Below, piece by piece: positions 61,203-64,000 of a DNA stretch of 64,000 nt. The DNA is from Pezizomycotina sp. ARF18 (Eukaryota; Ascomycota): positions 62,001 through 126,000 of the forward strand of contig AZLU01000042.1 of NCBI GenBank assembly GCA_002224055.1, read 5' to 3'. The notes beneath the pieces are model-generated. The model had not been told where the DNA came from. It ran no database searches and saw nothing but the letters and a program-made list of their open reading frames with translations. A program made the position numbers and the translations under genes. Position 1 is the first letter of the stretch. Each line of letters begins with the position of its first letter.

Positions 61203-62480
61203 GTGGTACCATTTGTTGACTCACGCTCGACTCCCTTGTTGAATATTTCTCAATGGTTCAAGGAGGCGTGTCGCGTACAACGTCGCTGCTTTTCTCGCCA
61301 CCCTCTTTTCTCCTCGAATTTGGGGGGACAAGTTCATCGATCATACAGCCATTCGTCGCGCGCGCGAACGGGCTTTCAGAAACGGTCATTGGGTTGCTTA
61401 CTGCTGGCGGAGAATGGGAGGAAGTAAGTATGCACCTTTTCGATAAACGATGACCACATTTTACTAATTAGCAAAATGGTTACCCCTAAGCTGCTGTTGT
61501 CGTTGCATCCCTCGCTCGAGGCCGTCGTCTCTCGCGCTCGGTAATATCATCGGCTCAGCAGTCTCCAATATCTTGGGTGCATTTTCCCTCGTCTTTTTTT
61601 ACGAAAAGGGGAAGCCGATCAAGTTCGATAGAAGCTCGCGCATATATTCGCTCATTTTATTAGTCCTTACGACCTTCGTAGCCCCGATCACCTACTTTCA
61701 AGGGAAACGATTTGGATAGCTTGCGGTGCTCTTTGATTGCGGCTTCGGATCTACATAATATTGTAGGCTTTGCGATCAGTAAAGGGTCCTTACCGCTCCA
61801 GAAGCCTCTGACTCTGATAGCATGACGATGAAGTAGCGACGACGATAGTAGCGATGATGAGAGTACTTATACGGGGACACAGTGAACCCGACAGAGGCTT
61901 ACCAACCCGGATCAAATTGAAACCTCACAGGATTGTTCGGCTCGCACCGAATCTGACGGGGAAACAATCAAGCAACAGCAGCAACATCAACACCAGCTGG
62001 ACAAACCACCGGCCGCGGTCAGTGCGCACCTCCAACGCGTGCTCCCGGCGAAACAGCACAATCTTCGATATCCATCTTTTCTACCTATTCTTGGCTTTCT
62101 CGCCATCTGCCTTGCAGGTTACGTACTCTCTCAAGCCGCCACCAAATTACCGATCAACTTGGTATCTCAGACGTGCTCTTGGAGTAATAATTTCGCCATT
62201 GCTACCACCTTACTGAAAAATTGTCGCCTTGAGCGTCAGCGAGCACACCGGCATCCTTGTTGCAAATACAGTAGGCAGTAATATTTCCCTCCTTGCGTTA
62301 TTATCGGGGTTGTCATGATCGAAATACCAAGACGCTGACTCGGGTAACGCGCGATCGCCGAGTTGGTCGTTCTTGGGCGTCGACCCGCGCTTGTAGTAAC
62401 TATTGGTTCGGAGGAAGATTTTGTCGGTGGATTGGAGCGGTGAGCTAGTCGTTATATTGCTTATTGGTGTGAATCACCAT
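61203..62480 (+). CDS. Na+/Ca2+ exchanger-family membrane protein
   Basis: Cation antiporter with two inverted alpha-repeats. Blocks: LEFGG and FIDHTAI-like, then GLSETVIGLLTAGGEWEE, an intron starting GTAAGTATG at about 61423, LARGRRSLALGNIIGSAVSNILGAF (the GSAxSN alpha-1 core, 61540-61584), KGKPIKFDRSSRIYSLILLVLTTFVAP, an acidic linker (61820-62000), then FLAICLAGYVLSQAATKL, ISDVLLGVIILAIATTLPEKLIALSVSEHTG and ILVANTVGSNISLLALLSG (alpha-2 core, 62255-62305). This matches the small fungal NCX-like family likely located in an internal membrane. The start (61203 or 61254) and the end near 62480 are uncertain because of frequent frameshifts. The last helix-rich section after 62330 is poorly resolved. 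Confidence 0.83.
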
Positions 62481-62920
62481 CATCCATAGGGTTGCTTGAT
62501 AGGAGACCAATGCTTAGTCGCTAGCTAAACAGTGCTTCACAAAATAATGTACACAATCTAACTCGCGCAATGGACCAAGACTTTACAGCGCCAATGTCCA
62601 ATCGACCGAATATCTATATTGAGTGGTCATAATAAATTACAGTCGTTCTTACGCAGGCGTTACTTTTGTTAGTCCCTATGGAACTTTCTATGAGCCTATT
62701 CTCCTTTATTTTTATTTTTTTTTTTTATTTTTATTTTATTTTTTTTTTGGCGTGCCGTTGCCTATACAATATGCGATTTTTATCGAATTCGAGAGATGAA
62801 AAGCACCGAATTTATACAATTACAATTTTTGCAATTGTCCTTTCAAGAGCATTTCTGCCAAAGACAAGCTGCTTAACTAGTTTAACCTCAAAAGACATGA
62901 ATTCCAACACCAACAAACAA

Positions 62921-62967
62921 CAATAATAATAATAGTAGTAGTAGTAGTAATAGTAGTAGTAGTAGTA
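62921..62967. repeat. (AAT/AGT)n trinucleotide repeat
   Basis: Interleaved AAT and AGT units, downstream of the exchanger gene. Confidence 0.9.
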
Positions 62968-63399
62968 TAAAACACAGGAGATGCTCATGTGGTTCGCTCG
63001 TGCTCTTTTTGAAATATTTCAGCTCCAGGCGCGAGTCCACAGGTTCCCAAAGCAATTGGGTGCAAACGATGTCACCGCTCCTCTGCTATTGGTGGGTTGA
63101 AATCACTCGCGCTTCGGTTCGGTCTTAGCAGTCAGTTTGTGTTTGTCTAAAACACACTGGAACATGACACCTAGCGCCATGGACAACCTTTTTACTAATT
63201 CTTTTTTCCACCGATGAATTGTCAAACGCCGGCCCATCGCTCTAAATATCTAGTTGAACGGGCGAAATGTTAGAAGCCAACCCAAGAATGTTAAAAAAAA
63301 AAGAAAAAAAAAAAACCTGGCCAGAGTCGTTCGAACGCTCCTGTTACTTATTTATTATTTTTGCGTAGCGTACAACGAGACTATCATCACTTTGGACTA

Positions 63400-64000
63400 C
63401 AGAGAGCTTAATTTTGAAGTATCCTGAAGTCTTCTTAAATTAATGAGGGTGATATCTGATTATTAAACTATAGCCGCCTTTTTTGTCAATTGACTTGTTG
63501 CTGAAAGTCGGGGAAATTATCTCTGATATAATCAAAGACTACAAGTGCGTTTTGAATTTCAATGTTACCCAAGACAGCTTTGATACTTCTATGTAGTAAG
63601 AAATATGACTATTCTGGTATCAAAACCTCCGCAAAGAGGAGCAAAAATAAAAAGAAAGAGGCATATTCAAAATTCATCACGGTAATACTGCAGACTCCGA
63701 GAAATTTTATATAAAATGAAAATCAAAAAAAAAAAAAAAAAACCATACGCTACCAAGAATCAACTTGGATCTCCACATTATTGAAACAGAATAATAATTA
63801 CTCTTAAATTATCAGTGTGATATTCGAACCATTAAATTATAGCCGCTGTCCTGTCGTGATTTCCATTGGAATTAGTGGGATTTTGCTATGAAACATTATT
63901 TAGCGATAGTTTTAAAATGACTCAATTATGGTGATTGATATCACACTTCAATATGCCTGTGCAACACAACTTTGATATCTATGATCCAAAAATGATCGAC
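63400..64000 (-). repeat. Two diverged direct repeats with a tRNA-like head
   Basis: The core ATTAAAYTATAGCCGC occurs at 63461-63477 and again at 63831-63846, about 369 bp apart. Shared flanks such as CTTTGATAC/TATCTATG follow at 63578-63593 and 63969-63983, and a TTCAATG/TTCAATA word lies inside. Read on the minus strand each unit begins GCGGCTATARTTTAAT, like the 5' half of a tRNA (compare GCGGTCATAGTTTA in the tRNA-His at 55 kb). The second copy also has a T-arm-like AAGTTGATTCTT about 90 bases on. This could be a tandem tRNA-derived SINE-like element or simple duplication of AT-rich sequence. The window ends inside the second copy. Confidence 0.4.

Noticed and set aside
1-64000. CRISPR arrays or bacterial-type operons
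   Set aside because: No regularly spaced repeats; spliceosomal introns and gene content show a eukaryotic nuclear genome.

Overview
The window looks like nuclear DNA of a filamentous ascomycete (Pezizomycotina). The genes carry short introns (about 60-180 bp) with GTRNGY donors, CTAAC-like branch sites and CAG/TAG acceptors. Recognisable products include fungal or ascomycete-typical ones: nuclear rim protein Nur1, the Golgi Dsc/Tul1-type E3 ligase, a fungal PD-(D/E)XK nuclease-like family and an Isp4-type oligopeptide transporter. One stretch shows the TpA-rich, CpA/TpG-poor bias of repeat-induced point mutation (RIP). I cannot name the species.

Layout. 1-4.4 kb holds no gene I can support. 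4.4-22.4 kb is a normal housekeeping block: glucosidase II beta subunit (+), inositol-pentakisphosphate 2-kinase (-), a type II membrane glycosyltransferase-like protein (-), D-xylulokinase (-), Nur1 (-), Dsc ubiquitin ligase subunit (+) and a fucosyltransferase-like protein (+). 25.2-27.7 kb holds an uncharacterised nuclear-type protein with a GKENIPP motif. From 31.5 to 42.8 kb lie three diverged copies of a PD-(D/E)XK nuclease-like gene, two in direct tandem and one inverted, flanking a DUF4336 (metallo-beta-lactamase-like) gene. 43-56 kb is accessory: a candidate MITE, a possible caspase-fold protein, a RIP-scarred block and a solitary tRNA-His(GTG). 56.9-62.5 kb returns to core genes: an OPT transporter (-) and a Na+/Ca2+ exchanger-type protein (+). 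The last 600 bp hold two diverged direct copies of an AT-rich repeat with a tRNA-like head.

Two points affect how to read everything else. First, nearly every conserved gene is interrupted about every 100-250 bp by a one-base frameshift, and where the missing base can be inferred it is usually a deletion, often in a short homopolymer. Because this hits unrelated essential genes alike, I read it as uncorrected long-read indel error rather than gene death, and gene spans below are given across those shifts. Second, one nuclease copy (about 33.7-35.4 kb) additionally carries stop codons of the RIP type, so it appears genuinely inactivated.

Functionally several core genes serve the secretory and endomembrane system (ER glucosidase II, Dsc ligase, two glycosyltransferase-like proteins, Nur1 at the nuclear rim). 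They are not arranged as a biosynthetic cluster and I infer no shared pathway from proximity.
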